Of a stretch of DNA of 64,000 bases, positions 52,531 through 62,262 are shown in pieces; the first letter of the stretch is position 1; every line of letters starts with the position of its first letter. The position numbers were made by a program, and so were the translations under genes. Under the pieces are notes generated by a model. It made no database searches and was not told the origin of the DNA. It saw only the letters and a list, made by a program, of their open reading frames with translations. The stretch covers positions 124,001 to 188,000 of the forward strand of contig NZ_SMMX01000005.1 in assembly GCF_004345005.1 (NCBI RefSeq), written 5' to 3'. Source of the DNA: Extibacter muris (GTDB taxonomy: Bacteria; Bacillota; Clostridia; Lachnospirales; Lachnospiraceae).

Positions 52531-52764
52531 ATGAAAGTTCAGAATATCACAAATATCGAAAAGTTTTTCGAAGTAGTAGACAGTTGCTCAGGTAAGGTAG
52601 AATTAGTAACAGGTGAAGGAGACAGACTTAATTTAAAATCTAAATTATCTCAGTATGTGTCTATGGCAAATATCTTCTCTAACGGAGAGATTCCGGAGCT
52701 GGAAATCGTAGCGCATGAGAAGGAAGATATCGACAAGCTCGTTGCATTTATGATCAACGGCTAA
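52531..52764 (+). CDS. HPr-fold protein without the phosphorylated histidine
   Basis: 77 residues with HPr-like strand order and a Ser46-like region LKSKLSQYVSMANIFSNGE, but no HARPA motif: the place of His15 reads EVVDSCSGKV. So it cannot be a PTS phosphocarrier in the normal way. It may act like Crh as a regulator (inference). Preceded by AAAGGAGAG and followed by a strong terminator, so expressed alone. Confidence 0.75.
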   Translation: MKVQNITNIEKFFEVVDSCSGKVELVTGEGDRLNLKSKLSQYVSMANIFSNGEIPELEIVAHEKEDIDKLVAFMING

Positions 52765-52795
52765 AGGCCAAGATCTTATATACAGGCTGGCAGGC

Positions 52796-52842
52796 GGCGG
52801 CAATATTACCCTCGTGACGAGGAGAATATTGCCGCCGTCTTT
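52796..52842 (+). terminator. Terminator after the HPr-like gene
   Basis: GGCGGCAATATT / AATATTGCCGCC, perfect 12 bp, followed by GTCTTTTCTT. Confidence 0.9.
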
Positions 52843-52861
52843 TCTTATGCCGCAAAATTTG

Positions 52862-52888
52862 TTATAGTAATCTTATCAGATACTATAA
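52862..52888. promoter_or_regulatory. Inverted repeat in the dnaE promoter region
   Basis: TTATAGTA - 11 bases - TACTATAA, perfect 8-bp arms, overlapping a plausible -35 TTGTTA and -10 ACTATA. Possible operator. Confidence 0.4.
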
Positions 52889-52915
52889 GACGACATTCAC
52901 AGAACAGGAGTAATT

Positions 52916-55900
52916 ATGAGTTTTGCACATCTACATGTCCATACGGAGTACAGTCTGCTGGACGGTTCTAATAAGATCAAAGAGTGTATAGCCAGGGTGA
53001 AGGAGCTTGGCATGGACAGCGTGGCAATAACAGACCACGGCGTCATGTTCGGCGTCATAGACTTCTACCGCGCGGCAAAGGAGGCCGGGATAAAGCCGAT
53101 CCTCGGCTGTGAGGTGTATGTGGCCCCCGGTTCCCGGTTCGACAAGGAGGCGGGCGGCAGCGGTGAAGACAGGTATTACCATCTTGTGCTGCTGGCGGAA
53201 AACGACCTTGGTTACCACAATCTGATGAAGCTCGTGTCAAGAGGCTTCACGGAAGGGTACTATTACAAGCCACGTGTGGACCTGGAACTGCTTCAGGAGT
53301 ACCATGAAGGGATTATTGCGCTGAGCGCCTGCCTGGCAGGAGAAGTGCAGCGCAATATCATGAGGGGGATGTACAGCGAGGCGAAAGCGGCGGCAGAGTG
53401 CTACGAGGGGATATTCGGGGAAGGGAATTTCTTCCTGGAGCTTCAGGACCATGGCATGCAGGAGCAGAAGATGGTAAACCAGTCGCTGCTCCGGCTTTCC
53501 CAGGAGACAGGCATCGAGCTTGTGGCCACGAACGACATCCATTACACGTATGAGGATGACGTCAAGCCTCATGACATACTGCTCTGCCTCCAGACGGGAA
53601 AGAAGCTGGCGGACGAGGACCGTATGCGCTATGAGGGCGGCCAGTACTATATCAAGTCAGAGGCCGAGATGCGGCAGCTGTTCCCGTATGCCCTACAGGC
53701 GCTGGAGAACACGCAGAGGATTGCAGACAGATGTAAGGTAGAGATAGAGTTCGGCGTGACGAAGCTTCCGAAATACGACGTGCCGGAAGGATACTCGTCC
53801 TGGGAATATCTGAGAAAGCTCTGCTTTGAAGGGCTTGAGCGCCATTATCCGGACGGGGGGGATGCGCTGGCGGAACGGCTCGAGTATGAACTGTCGGTCA
53901 TCCAGTCTATGGGATACGTGGATTATTTCCTCATCGTGTGGGACTTCATCAAATATGCCAAAGACCATGATATTATCGTCGGCCCGGGCCGTGGCTCCGC
54001 GGCGGGAAGTATCGTGTCGTACTGCCTGGATATCACGAGCATAGATCCGATAAAGTATCAGCTTCTATTTGAGCGGTTCCTGAACCCGGAACGTGTGTCC
54101 ATGCCTGATATCGATATCGACTTCTGCTTCGAGCGGCGTCAGGAAGTGATCGACTATGTGGTGGAAAAGTACGGCTCTGACAGGGTCGTGCAGATCGTCA
54201 CCTTCGGTACGCTGGCGGCCCGCGGCGTCATCCGGGATGTGGGGCGGGTAATGGATCTGCCGTATGCGTTCGTGGACAATATCGCCAAGATGGTTCCGAC
54301 GGAACTCAATATGACGCTGGAACGAGCACTCAGCATGAATCCGGAGCTGAGGAGGGTGTACCAGGAGGACGGACAGGTACGGGAGCTCATCGACATGTCG
54401 AAGCGTCTGGAAGGGCTTCCCCGGCATACGTCCATGCATGCGGCCGGCGTTGTCATCAGCCAGAAGTCGGTGGATGAATATGTGCCGCTGTCCCTCGGTT
54501 CCGACGGTTCGGTCACGACGCAGTTCACGATGACGACGCTGGAAGAGCTCGGCCTTCTGAAGATGGACTTTCTCGGGCTCCGTACCCTTACGGTCATCCA
54601 GAACGCAGCGCAGCTTGCCGGAGTGAGCAGGGGCGAGCCGCTTGACATGGACAGCATAGATTATGATGACAAGGATGTGCTGAGCTCTATCGGAACAGGC
54701 CGGACAGACGGCATCTTCCAGCTGGAGAGCGGCGGGATGAAGAGCTTCATGAAGGAGCTGAAGCCCCAGAGCCTGGAGGACATCATCGCGGGCATCTCCC
54801 TGTACCGTCCGGGACCGATGGACTTTATCCCCCAGTATATCAAGGGCAAGAACAATGCACAGAGCATCACCTATGACTGCCCGCAGCTGGAGCCGATCCT
54901 GGCGCCCACATACGGATGTATCGTCTATCAGGAACAGGTCATGCAGATCGTCCGCGACCTTGCCGGGTACACGCTTGGGCGGAGCGACCTGCTGCGCAGG
55001 GCCATGTCGAAGAAAAAGGGCGACGTGATGAAAAAAGAGCGCCGGAACTTTGTATATGGCAATGAAGAAGAGGGCGTTCCGGGATGCATCAAAAACGGCA
55101 TAGATGAGAAGACGGCCAACAAGATATATGATGAGATGATCGACTTTGCGAAGTATGCGTTCAACAAGTCCCATGCGGCCGCATACGCAGTTGTCTCCTA
55201 TCAGACCGCGTGGCTCAAATATTACTATCCGGTAGAATTTATGGCGGCTCTTATGACATCCTGCATCGATAATCCCGGAAAAGTGGCGGAGTACATCTAT
55301 ACATGCCGTCAGCAGATGGGTATTGACATCATGCCGCCGGACATCAACAAAGGGCTCGGCAACTTCACGGTCGAGGACGGCCGCATCCGTTACGGTCTGG
55401 CAGCCATCAAGAGCATAGGGCGGCCGGTCATCGATGCGATTGTCAACGAGCGGAGCAAAGGAGGGCCGTTCAAGACGCTGAAAGACTTTATCGAGCGCAT
55501 GTCCGGGAAGGAAGTCAACAAGAGGACGCTGGAGAACTTCATCAAATCAGGAGCCTTTGACAGCCTTGGCGGGACGAGGAAGCAGTTCATGGTAATCTAT
55601 GTGCAGGTCCTGGACCAGGTAAACCAGGAGCGCAAGTATTCCATGACCGGACAGATGTCCTTATTCGATATGGTGGACGACGACCAGAAGGCGGAATTTG
55701 ATATCCCGCTGCCGGACGTAGGAGAGTACGAAAAGGAAAACCTGCTGTCTTTTGAAAAAGAGGTACTGGGAATCTACTTAAGCGGGCATCCTATGGAAGA
55801 GTATGAGGAGAAGTGGAAGAAGAGCATCACGCGGACGACGCTGGATTTCCAGCTCGATGAAGAGACCGGGAGGACGAAAGTACATGACGGGGCAAGGGAA

Positions 55901-56395
55901 GTCGTAGGAGGAATCATCGCCGACAAGACGACCAAGTACACGAAGAACAACAAGACGATGGCCTTCCTCACGCTGGAGGATCTGGCGGGTACCGTAGAGA
56001 TCGTCGTGTTCCCGAAGGATTACGAGAAGAACCAGCAATACCTCACAGAGGAGAACAAAGTGTTCGTAAGAGGAAGGGTCTCAGAAGAGGATGAAGCGGC
56101 GAGCAAGCTTATCTGCGAGTCGGTCATCCCGTTTGAACAGACGAAGAAGGAACTGTGGCTACAGTATGAAGGGAAGGCAGATTTCCTGGCGCGGGAAGCG
56201 GAGCTGTATGACTTGATCAAAGAGTCTGACGGCGACGATCAGGTCGTCATATACTGCAAGGCGGAGAAGGCGGTCAAACGTCTTCCGAGAAGCAGGAATA
56301 TCCATGTGGAACCAGGAATATTGAGCAGGTTGACGAATTACCTGGGGGAATCTTGTGTAAAAGTTATAGAAAAACCCATTGAAAACATTTCATAG
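52916..56395 (+). CDS. dnaE: DNA polymerase III alpha subunit (DnaE type)
   Basis: 1159 residues, replicative polymerase. N-terminal PHP domain starts MSFAHLHVHTEYSLLDGSNK and has ITDHGVMFG. The catalytic aspartates lie in MPDIDIDFCFERR near residue 397, with GPGRGSAAGSIVSYCLDIT before it. Then come LYRPGPMDFIPQYIKGK, the fingers, tandem helix-hairpin-helix and a C-terminal OB fold (VGGIIADKTTKYTKNNKTMA). Full length, with no 3'-5' exonuclease insert, as expected for DnaE1/DnaE3. Confidence 0.96.
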   Translation: MSFAHLHVHTEYSLLDGSNKIKECIARVKELGMDSVAITDHGVMFGVIDFYRAAKEAGIKPILGCEVYVAPGSRFDKEAGGSGEDRYYHLVLLAENDLGYHNLMKLVSRGFTEGYYYKPRVDLELLQEYHEGIIALSACLAGEVQRNIMRGMYSEAKAAAECYEGIFGEGNFFLELQDHGMQEQKMVNQSLLRLSQETGIELVATNDIHYTYEDDVKPHDILLCLQTGKKLADEDRMRYEGGQYYIKSEAEMRQLFPYALQALENTQRIADRCKVEIEFGVTKLPKYDVPEGYSSWEYLRKLCFEGLERHYPDGGDALAERLEYELSVIQSMGYVDYFLIVWDFIKYAKDHDIIVGPGRGSAAGSIVSYCLDITSIDPIKYQLLFERFLNPERVSMPDIDIDFCFERRQEVIDYVVEKYGSDRVVQIVTFGTLAARGVIRDVGRVMDLPYAFVDNIAKMVPTELNMTLERALSMNPELRRVYQEDGQVRELIDMSKRLEGLPRHTSMHAAGVVISQKSVDEYVPLSLGSDGSVTTQFTMTTLEELGLLKMDFLGLRTLTVIQNAAQLAGVSRGEPLDMDSIDYDDKDVLSSIGTGRTDGIFQLESGGMKSFMKELKPQSLEDIIAGISLYRPGPMDFIPQYIKGKNNAQSITYDCPQLEPILAPTYGCIVYQEQVMQIVRDLAGYTLGRSDLLRRAMSKKKGDVMKKERRNFVYGNEEEGVPGCIKNGIDEKTANKIYDEMIDFAKYAFNKSHAAAYAVVSYQTAWLKYYYPVEFMAALMTSCIDNPGKVAEYIYTCRQQMGIDIMPPDINKGLGNFTVEDGRIRYGLAAIKSIGRPVIDAIVNERSKGGPFKTLKDFIERMSGKEVNKRTLENFIKSGAFDSLGGTRKQFMVIYVQVLDQVNQERKYSMTGQMSLFDMVDDDQKAEFDIPLPDVGEYEKENLLSFEKEVLGIYLSGHPMEEYEEKWKKSITRTTLDFQLDEETGRTKVHDGAREVVGGIIADKTTKYTKNNKTMAFLTLEDLAGTVEIVVFPKDYEKNQQYLTEENKVFVRGRVSEEDEAASKLICESVIPFEQTKKELWLQYEGKADFLAREAELYDLIKESDGDDQVVIYCKAEKAVKRLPRSRNIHVEPGILSRLTNYLGESCVKVIEKPIENIS

Positions 56396-56462
56396 ATAAG
56401 GTAAAATGAACCACGAAGAAAAGATAGAATGAGAATGATCACAATACGATGGAGGAATTGAG

Positions 56463-57440
56463 ATGGCAGACAAAGTGATTCGTACGATAGGTGTTTTGAC
56501 AAGCGGCGGAGATGCCCCTGGAATGAATGCCGCTATCCGTGCAGTTGTCAGGACGGGATTAGGTAAAGGCTTGAAAGTGAGAGGCATCAGAAGAGGATAT
56601 CAGGGTCTTTTAAATGAAGAGATCATAGACCTGTCGGCCAGAGATGTATCCGATACCATCCAGCGCGGAGGTACTATCCTCCAGACAGCAAGGTGTGAAG
56701 AGATGCGGACAGAAGAGGGGCAGCAGAAGGCTGCCGCCATATGTAAGAAATACGGAATAGACGGCCTGGTAGTCATTGGCGGAGACGGCTCTTTTGCCGG
56801 CGCGCAGAAGCTTTCCAGACTGGGAATCAATACAATAGGGCTTCCAGGAACGATAGATCTCGATATCGCCTGTACGGAGTACACGATCGGATTTGACACC
56901 GCGGTCAACACGGCGATGGAAGCGATAGACAAGGTGAGGGATACATCCACGTCACATGAGAGGTGCTCCATCATCGAAGTCATGGGAAGAGATGCCGGTT
57001 ACCTTGCGCTCTGGTGCGGAATCGCTAACGGTGCGGAGCGTATCCTTATGCCGGAAGAGCACGATTACAATGAGGAAGCGATTATCGAGGACATCCAGGA
57101 GTGCAGAAAGCGCGGCAAGAAGAACTATATCATCATCAACGCAGAGGGTATCGGCGATTCTATGAACATGGCGAAGAGAATCGAAGAGGCCACCGGCATG
57201 GAGACGAGAGCGACCGTCCTCGGGCACATGCAGCGGGGCGGAAGCCCGACCTGTAAAGACAGAGTATATGCGTCTATCATGGGCGCTATGGCCGTAGACC
57301 TGCTTATCGAGGGCAAGTCCAACCGTGTCGTTGGTTACAAGCACGGAGAGTATCTGGACTTTGACATCGACGAAGCGCTCGGTATGAAGAAGGGTATCCC
57401 GACATATCAGTATGAGATAGCGAGAGAGCTGGCACTTTAG
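56463..57440 (+). CDS. pfkA: ATP-dependent 6-phosphofructokinase
   Basis: 325 residues, first committed glycolytic step. Motifs: TSGGDAPGMNAAIRAVVRTG (ATP), VIGGDGSFAGAQKLS, the catalytic GTIDLDIACTEYTIGFDTA (with Asp as base) and GHMQRGGSPTCKDR (effector/subunit interface). The Gly after GGDG marks ATP rather than PPi use. It starts 67 bases after dnaE in the common dnaE-pfkA order of clostridia. Confidence 0.96.
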   Translation: MADKVIRTIGVLTSGGDAPGMNAAIRAVVRTGLGKGLKVRGIRRGYQGLLNEEIIDLSARDVSDTIQRGGTILQTARCEEMRTEEGQQKAAAICKKYGIDGLVVIGGDGSFAGAQKLSRLGINTIGLPGTIDLDIACTEYTIGFDTAVNTAMEAIDKVRDTSTSHERCSIIEVMGRDAGYLALWCGIANGAERILMPEEHDYNEEAIIEDIQECRKRGKKNYIIINAEGIGDSMNMAKRIEEATGMETRATVLGHMQRGGSPTCKDRVYASIMGAMAVDLLIEGKSNRVVGYKHGEYLDFDIDEALGMKKGIPTYQYEIARELAL

Positions 57441-57562
57441 GATATCGGTTTTCAGGACATCAGAGACGTTCAGGGCAGAGAGTTTTCTTTCACTGGATGT
57501 CTCTTTTTTCAAATGGTACAGTCAGACAGAGTACACGAACACAGTGAAAAGAGGGAAGCAGT

Positions 57563-58384
57563 TTGATGATTCATAAAGACAGGACAGCGCCGGTAGGAGT
57601 GTTTGATTCCGGCGTGGGCGGGCTTACCGTGGCGCGGGAGATTATGCGCCAGCTGCCAGATGAGAATATCGTGTATTTCGGCGATACGGCGAGAGTTCCA
57701 TATGGCAGCAAGTCGAAGAACAATATTATCCGGTTCTCCCGTCAGATTATCCGTTTTCTTGAGACGAAGAGCGTGAAAGCGATAGTCATAGCATGTAATA
57801 CGGCGAGCGCTCTGGCACTTGACGTGCTGAAGGAGGAATCCGACATTCCGGTCATCGGTGTCATCACGCCCGGCGCCCGGGCTGCGGTGAAGGAGACCAG
57901 AAGCAAGAAGATAGGTGTCGTCGGAACAGAAGCTACCATCCGCAGCCATACATACTCCAAGGTCATCACGGAGATGGAGCCTGAGGCGTCGGTAATCGGC
58001 AAGCCGTGTCCACTGTTCGTGCCGCTGGTGGAGGAGGGGTTTGCAAAGCATCATGTCACGGATGAGATTATCGAATACTACCTGAAGGAGATGAAGCATT
58101 CGGATATCGATACGATGATACTCGGCTGTACCCATTATCCGCTGCTCAGGTCGCGTATCATGGAATACTTCGGAAAAGACGTCCACATCGTCAATCCGGC
58201 CTATGAGACAGCGATGGACCTGAAAGCGCTGCTTGTGGGGCAGGATATGGACAATGATTCGGGAAACCTTGCCAGATATGAGTTCTATGTGAGCGATACG
58301 GCTGAGAAGTTCAAGCATTTTGCCAATTCCATACTGCCGTACAATGTAGAGACGATCCAGCAAATCAATATAGAGGAATATTAG
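57563..58384 (+). CDS. murI: Glutamate racemase
   Basis: 273 residues. Makes D-glutamate for peptidoglycan. APVGVFDSGVGGLTVAREIM at the N-terminus, first catalytic Cys in VIACNTASALALD, second in ILGCTHYPLLRSR, both present. Start either at this ATG or the next codon. Third member, with ddl and murF, of the wall-precursor enzymes in the window. Confidence 0.94.
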   Translation: MMIHKDRTAPVGVFDSGVGGLTVAREIMRQLPDENIVYFGDTARVPYGSKSKNNIIRFSRQIIRFLETKSVKAIVIACNTASALALDVLKEESDIPVIGVITPGARAAVKETRSKKIGVVGTEATIRSHTYSKVITEMEPEASVIGKPCPLFVPLVEEGFAKHHVTDEIIEYYLKEMKHSDIDTMILGCTHYPLLRSRIMEYFGKDVHIVNPAYETAMDLKALLVGQDMDNDSGNLARYEFYVSDTAEKFKHFANSILPYNVETIQQINIEEY

Positions 58385-58392
58385 GTGAGAAT

Positions 58393-58836
58393 ATGACGAA
58401 AGATGTACTGTTAAGCATATCCGGCCTCCACTTAGACGCCGTGGGAGGAGAAGCGGACGATAATGAAGCGATAGAAGTGATCACGCCTGCCTGTTACTAT
58501 AACAAGAACGGCAAGCACTATGTCATATATGAGGAGCCGGTGGAGGGCATGGCAGGCACGGTCAGGAACACGATCAAGATTACAGGAGACCGTGTGTTTG
58601 AGATTATCAAAAGCGGTCTGGCCAATGCCCACATGGTATTTGAAAAGGATAAGATCAATATGACCCAGTATGAGACGCCTTATGGGGAGCTGCTCGTCGG
58701 AATCCATACGAGGAAGATAGAAGTGGATGCCAGGGAGGACAACATAGCCGTAGCCGTAAGCTATGCGCTGGACATCAATGACGAGAAAGTGGCGGACTGT
58801 AATATCGATATGAATATAAAAGCATTGGAACGCTAG
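58393..58836 (+). CDS. DUF1934 (YwiB-like) beta-barrel protein
   Basis: 147 residues. KDVLLSISGLHLDAVGGEAD, YVIYEEPVEGMAGTVRNTIK and YETPYGELLVGIHTRKIEV are the DUF1934 blocks; the fold is a small lipocalin-like barrel. Function unknown. It follows murI by eight bases; its stop codon lies inside a terminator stem. Confidence 0.85.
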   Translation: MTKDVLLSISGLHLDAVGGEADDNEAIEVITPACYYNKNGKHYVIYEEPVEGMAGTVRNTIKITGDRVFEIIKSGLANAHMVFEKDKINMTQYETPYGELLVGIHTRKIEVDAREDNIAVAVSYALDINDEKVADCNIDMNIKALER

Positions 58837-58852
58837 TCCCAATGCTTTTTAT
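58818..58852 (+). terminator. Terminator overlapping the DUF1934 stop codon
   Basis: AAAGCATTGG / CCAATGCTTT, then TTT. Also usable for the convergent gene. Confidence 0.8.
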
Positions 58853-58874
58853 AATGTACCGTATCTGATTCTTG

Positions 58875-59315
58875 CTACCTGCCTGTAATCCGTTTGAAGA
58901 AGCCTTTTTTCTTGGGCGGTGTCTCAAGTGGTCCTCTCAGACCTTTAACACCTGTGATGTAGATGCCGCTCACCGTTGCCTTCACTTCTTTTTTGACAGG
59001 GATGAGCGGGAATACCTGGGCATCGCACATCAGCGTCATGACCTTTGGACCGACCTTGGCTTTGACGACAGGAACTTTGGAGCGGCGGAGATACTTAGGG
59101 GTGCCCTCCACCACGACGGGAGGGAAACCTGCGTCCTTAAGGCGCATCTTGCCCTTGTCGATGATAAGCATAGACGCGGTCTGCGCCACCGCATCCAGCT
59201 GTTCCTGCTGGGCAGCCTGCTTCTTTTCCGCTCTTTTTCCGAGAAAATATAATACAACACATGCTATAATTAATACAATTAAGATAACAAGCAGTACGAT
59301 TGTTAATGTACTCAT
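58875..59315 (-). CDS. Single-pass membrane protein of unknown function
   Basis: 146 residues: MSTLTIVLLVILIVLIIACV gives one N-terminal helix, then a lysine/glutamine-rich stretch and a basic soluble domain (GTPKYLRRSKVPVVKAKVGP, VFPLIPVKKEVKATVSGIYI), ending KKGFFKRITGR. Start at the ATG after AGGAGG (the longer TTG start would include that site). I do not recognise a named family; similar proteins occur in Lachnospiraceae, from general impression only. Confidence 0.7.
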   Translation of the reverse strand: MSTLTIVLLVILIVLIIACVVLYFLGKRAEKKQAAQQEQLDAVAQTASMLIIDKGKMRLKDAGFPPVVVEGTPKYLRRSKVPVVKAKVGPKVMTLMCDAQVFPLIPVKKEVKATVSGIYITGVKGLRGPLETPPKKKGFFKRITGR

Positions 59316-59458
59316 GGGGACCTCCTGCAAATAGACTTTTTCACGATGTACATTGTATCATTCTTTTTGTTGAAGTGCAAGAGATTTGACATTTTAGGGT
59401 TACTTTTCTCGGCAGATGACGTTATAATAGAACACATATATTATGAGGGAGTGAATTT

Positions 59459-60934
59459 ATGTTACAGAATATAGCGCAGGGTGTGGGAACGACCTACTGG
59501 TGGATCCTCGACCATCTGTTGTTTATCAATATTATATTTTCCCTGCTGATCATCTTTTTCCAGCGGAGGAATCCTACCACTGTCTGGGCGTGGCTGCTCC
59601 TGCTCTACTTTGTTCCTATCCTTGGTTTTATACTGTATCTTGTCCTTGGACAGAACTTCCGCAAGGAGCGGATGTTCAAGATGAAGGAGATAGAAGGGGA
59701 GATCAAGTACGCCGTCCGGCGGCAGGAGGAGTCCATATACCGCAGGAAGCTGCGGCTGCGCGATCCGGAGCTGGAACGGTTCAAGAGCCTGATCTTGTAC
59801 AACCTGAACGAAGGGGAAGCGGTGCTGACGGACAATAACGACATCCGCATCTACACGGACGGCAGGGAGAAGTTCCAGGCGCTCATGACGGAGATGGAGC
59901 ATGCCAGGAACTATATCCATCTGCAATACTATATCATCCGCAACGATGAGCTGTGGCAGGAGATCGAGGAGGTGCTAGTCCGCAAGGCGAGGCAGGGCGT
60001 GGAAGTAAGGGTGCTTTTTGACAGCATGGGCTGCAGGGGCATGCACAACGCAGACTGGGTGAGGCTCGAGAAGGCCGGCATCGAGGTGGCGGAATTCTTT
60101 CCGGCTGTGCTCGGCAAGCTTCAGCTGCGCGTCAACTACCGCAACCACAGGAAGATCGTCGTGATAGACGGACGGATCGGCTTCGTGGGCGGCTTCAATA
60201 TCGGGAGGGAATATCTTGGGCTGGACAAGAAGTTCGGCTACTGGAGAGATACGCATATCTGTATCGAAGGCTCGGCAGTCACTTCCCTGGCGGTCAGATT
60301 CGTGCTTGACTGGAACTATGCGGCAAGGGAGAACCTCTTCCTGGAAGACCGTCTCTTTGAGATACCGACTTATATCCGCAACGGGCGGGATCCCGTCCAG
60401 ATCATATCGAGCGGACCGGACTCGAGGAGCCAGGAGATACGCAACAACTACCTGCGGCTCATCCATATGGCCAGAAAGAGCATCTATATCCAGACGCCCT
60501 ATTTTATTCCGGACGAGGATATCAGGGACGCGCTCGTCATCGCGGCCAAGTCGGGCATCGACGTGCGCATCATGATTCCGTGCAAGCCGGACCACCCGTT
60601 CGTATACTGGGCCACCTATTCGTATGCAGGAGAGATGATAGAGGCTGGAGCGAGATGCTACACGTATGACAACGGGTTCCTCCACACGAAGTGCCTCTGC
60701 GTGGACGGACTTGTAAGCTGCATCGGGACGGCCAATATGGATATCCGCAGCTTTGCCCTTAACTTCGAGGTGAACGCGGTCATCTACAGCGCCAGGACGA
60801 CGGAGAAGCTCATGGAGGCTTTCGTCAACGACATTCCGAAGAGTACGCTTATAACGAGAAAGGGCTACGAGCGCCGCGGGCTCGTCATCCGTGTCAAGGA
60901 ACAGTTCTGCCGTCTCCTCTCTCCGGTATTATGA
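59459..60934 (+). CDS. cls: Cardiolipin synthase
   Basis: 491 residues, phospholipase D superfamily. Two N-terminal membrane helices (NPTTVWAWLLLLYFVPILGF in the second), then two HKD motifs: NHRKIVVIDGRIGFVGGFN and HTKCLCVDGLVSCIGTANMD. Joins two phosphatidylglycerol molecules, or PG and a CDP-lipid, to cardiolipin. Normal length. Confidence 0.93.
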   Translation: MLQNIAQGVGTTYWWILDHLLFINIIFSLLIIFFQRRNPTTVWAWLLLLYFVPILGFILYLVLGQNFRKERMFKMKEIEGEIKYAVRRQEESIYRRKLRLRDPELERFKSLILYNLNEGEAVLTDNNDIRIYTDGREKFQALMTEMEHARNYIHLQYYIIRNDELWQEIEEVLVRKARQGVEVRVLFDSMGCRGMHNADWVRLEKAGIEVAEFFPAVLGKLQLRVNYRNHRKIVVIDGRIGFVGGFNIGREYLGLDKKFGYWRDTHICIEGSAVTSLAVRFVLDWNYAARENLFLEDRLFEIPTYIRNGRDPVQIISSGPDSRSQEIRNNYLRLIHMARKSIYIQTPYFIPDEDIRDALVIAAKSGIDVRIMIPCKPDHPFVYWATYSYAGEMIEAGARCYTYDNGFLHTKCLCVDGLVSCIGTANMDIRSFALNFEVNAVIYSARTTEKLMEAFVNDIPKSTLITRKGYERRGLVIRVKEQFCRLLSPVL

Positions 60935-61060
60935 CAGCCAGCCTTTAAAAAGTGAAATAAGTGTGAAAAAGGTTTCAAATTCAAAGGGAATGTGCTATAA
61001 CTAATAGTGTGTGTCTGGGACAGAGGGACATAAAAGATAAAGAATCGACGAGGTGTAAGT

Positions 61061-62137
61061 ATGAAAAAGAAATTAACTGCCGTATTGGCATTGGTATGTG
61101 CCGGTTCCATGGCACTGGCAGGATGTGCAGGAAGCAATAGGATCGATACCGATGCAGTGACGGTTGAAGGATATAAAGGTATTGAAGTACCAGAGGTTGA
61201 GAAAGCCGCCAAAGTGACCGACAAGGATGTAGAGAGCACGATCCAGTCCACGCTGGAATCCAAGGCGACACAGAAAGAGATTACCGACCGGGCGGTAGAG
61301 AACGGAGACACGGTAAATATAGATTTCGTGGGAAAGATTGACGGGGAGGCGTTCGACGGCGGAAGTGCCGAAGATTATCCCCTTACAATAGGCTCCGGCG
61401 TATTTATCGAAGGGTTTGAGGAAAGCGTCATCGGGCATAACGTCGGGGAGACGTATGACTGGAACGGCAAGTTCCCGGACAATTACGGCAATGCGGAGCA
61501 GGCCGGTAAAGATGTCGTATTCACGATTACGGTGAACAAGATAACCCAGGATGAAGTCCCGGAATTAAACAACAAGTTTGTGAAATCCGTATCCAAGAAG
61601 TCCAAGACGGTAAAGGAATACAAGCAAGAAGTAAAGAAACAGCTGTTAGAAGATGCTGATACCGCGTACAATGACAACCTGTCCTCTGCAGTATGGGAGG
61701 CAGTGCTTGACAAGTCGAAGGTCAAGAAGTATCCCAAGAAAGATGTCAAGGAGATAGAGGATAACCTCATCCAGCAGTATAAGGATGCCGCAGAGTATTA
61801 CGGCATGGAGTATGAGGCATTCATCCAGGAACAGATGGGAGCTTCGGTAGAAGACTTTGAAAATCAGGTGAACAAGGCGGCAAAGGCAAGCGTGAAGCAG
61901 AGCCTTGTCACAAAGGCTATTGCAGATAAGGAGAACATAAAGCTGACGGCTGACGAATACAAGAAACAGCTCAAGCAGATGGCCGAGAATTACGGCTATG
62001 AGGATGCAAAAGCGCTGAAAGAAGCGGCACCAGAAGAGGATCTGAAAGAGATGGCGCTGAACAACCTCGTAAAAGACTGGCTTGCAAAGAACTGCGTGCA
62101 GGTGGCAAAGACAGAGTCAAAAGATACAGAGGAATAA
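61061..62137 (+). CDS. FKBP/trigger-factor-like peptidyl-prolyl isomerase lipoprotein
   Basis: 358 residues. MKKKLTAVLALVCAGSMALA then GC: lipoprotein signal with lipobox LAGC. An FKBP domain follows (ENGDTVNIDFVGKIDGEAFD, YPLTIGSGVFIEGFEESVIG), then a long helical trigger-factor-like C-terminal domain with lysine-rich text. It probably folds secreted proteins at the outer face of the membrane. It lacks the ribosome-binding N-domain of true trigger factor. Confidence 0.88.
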   Translation: MKKKLTAVLALVCAGSMALAGCAGSNRIDTDAVTVEGYKGIEVPEVEKAAKVTDKDVESTIQSTLESKATQKEITDRAVENGDTVNIDFVGKIDGEAFDGGSAEDYPLTIGSGVFIEGFEESVIGHNVGETYDWNGKFPDNYGNAEQAGKDVVFTITVNKITQDEVPELNNKFVKSVSKKSKTVKEYKQEVKKQLLEDADTAYNDNLSSAVWEAVLDKSKVKKYPKKDVKEIEDNLIQQYKDAAEYYGMEYEAFIQEQMGASVEDFENQVNKAAKASVKQSLVTKAIADKENIKLTADEYKKQLKQMAENYGYEDAKALKEAAPEEDLKEMALNNLVKDWLAKNCVQVAKTESKDTEE

Positions 62138-62146
62138 ATAATCGAG

Positions 62147-62215
62147 AAGAGCCGGAATCAGGCGACAGTATGTTATATGAGATAACATCCTCGTACCTGA
62201 TTCCGGCTCTTCTTA
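62147..62215. terminator. Long bidirectional terminator
   Basis: AAGAGCCGGAATCAGG / CCTGATTCCGGCTCTT, 16 bp perfect, enclosing a second stem ATGTTAT / ATAACAT. It serves the lipoprotein gene and the convergent gene on the right. Confidence 0.85.
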
Positions 62216-62262
62216 ATAAAAACGGCTTTCGCAGCGAAGCGAGGAAGCCAGACATGCTACAA

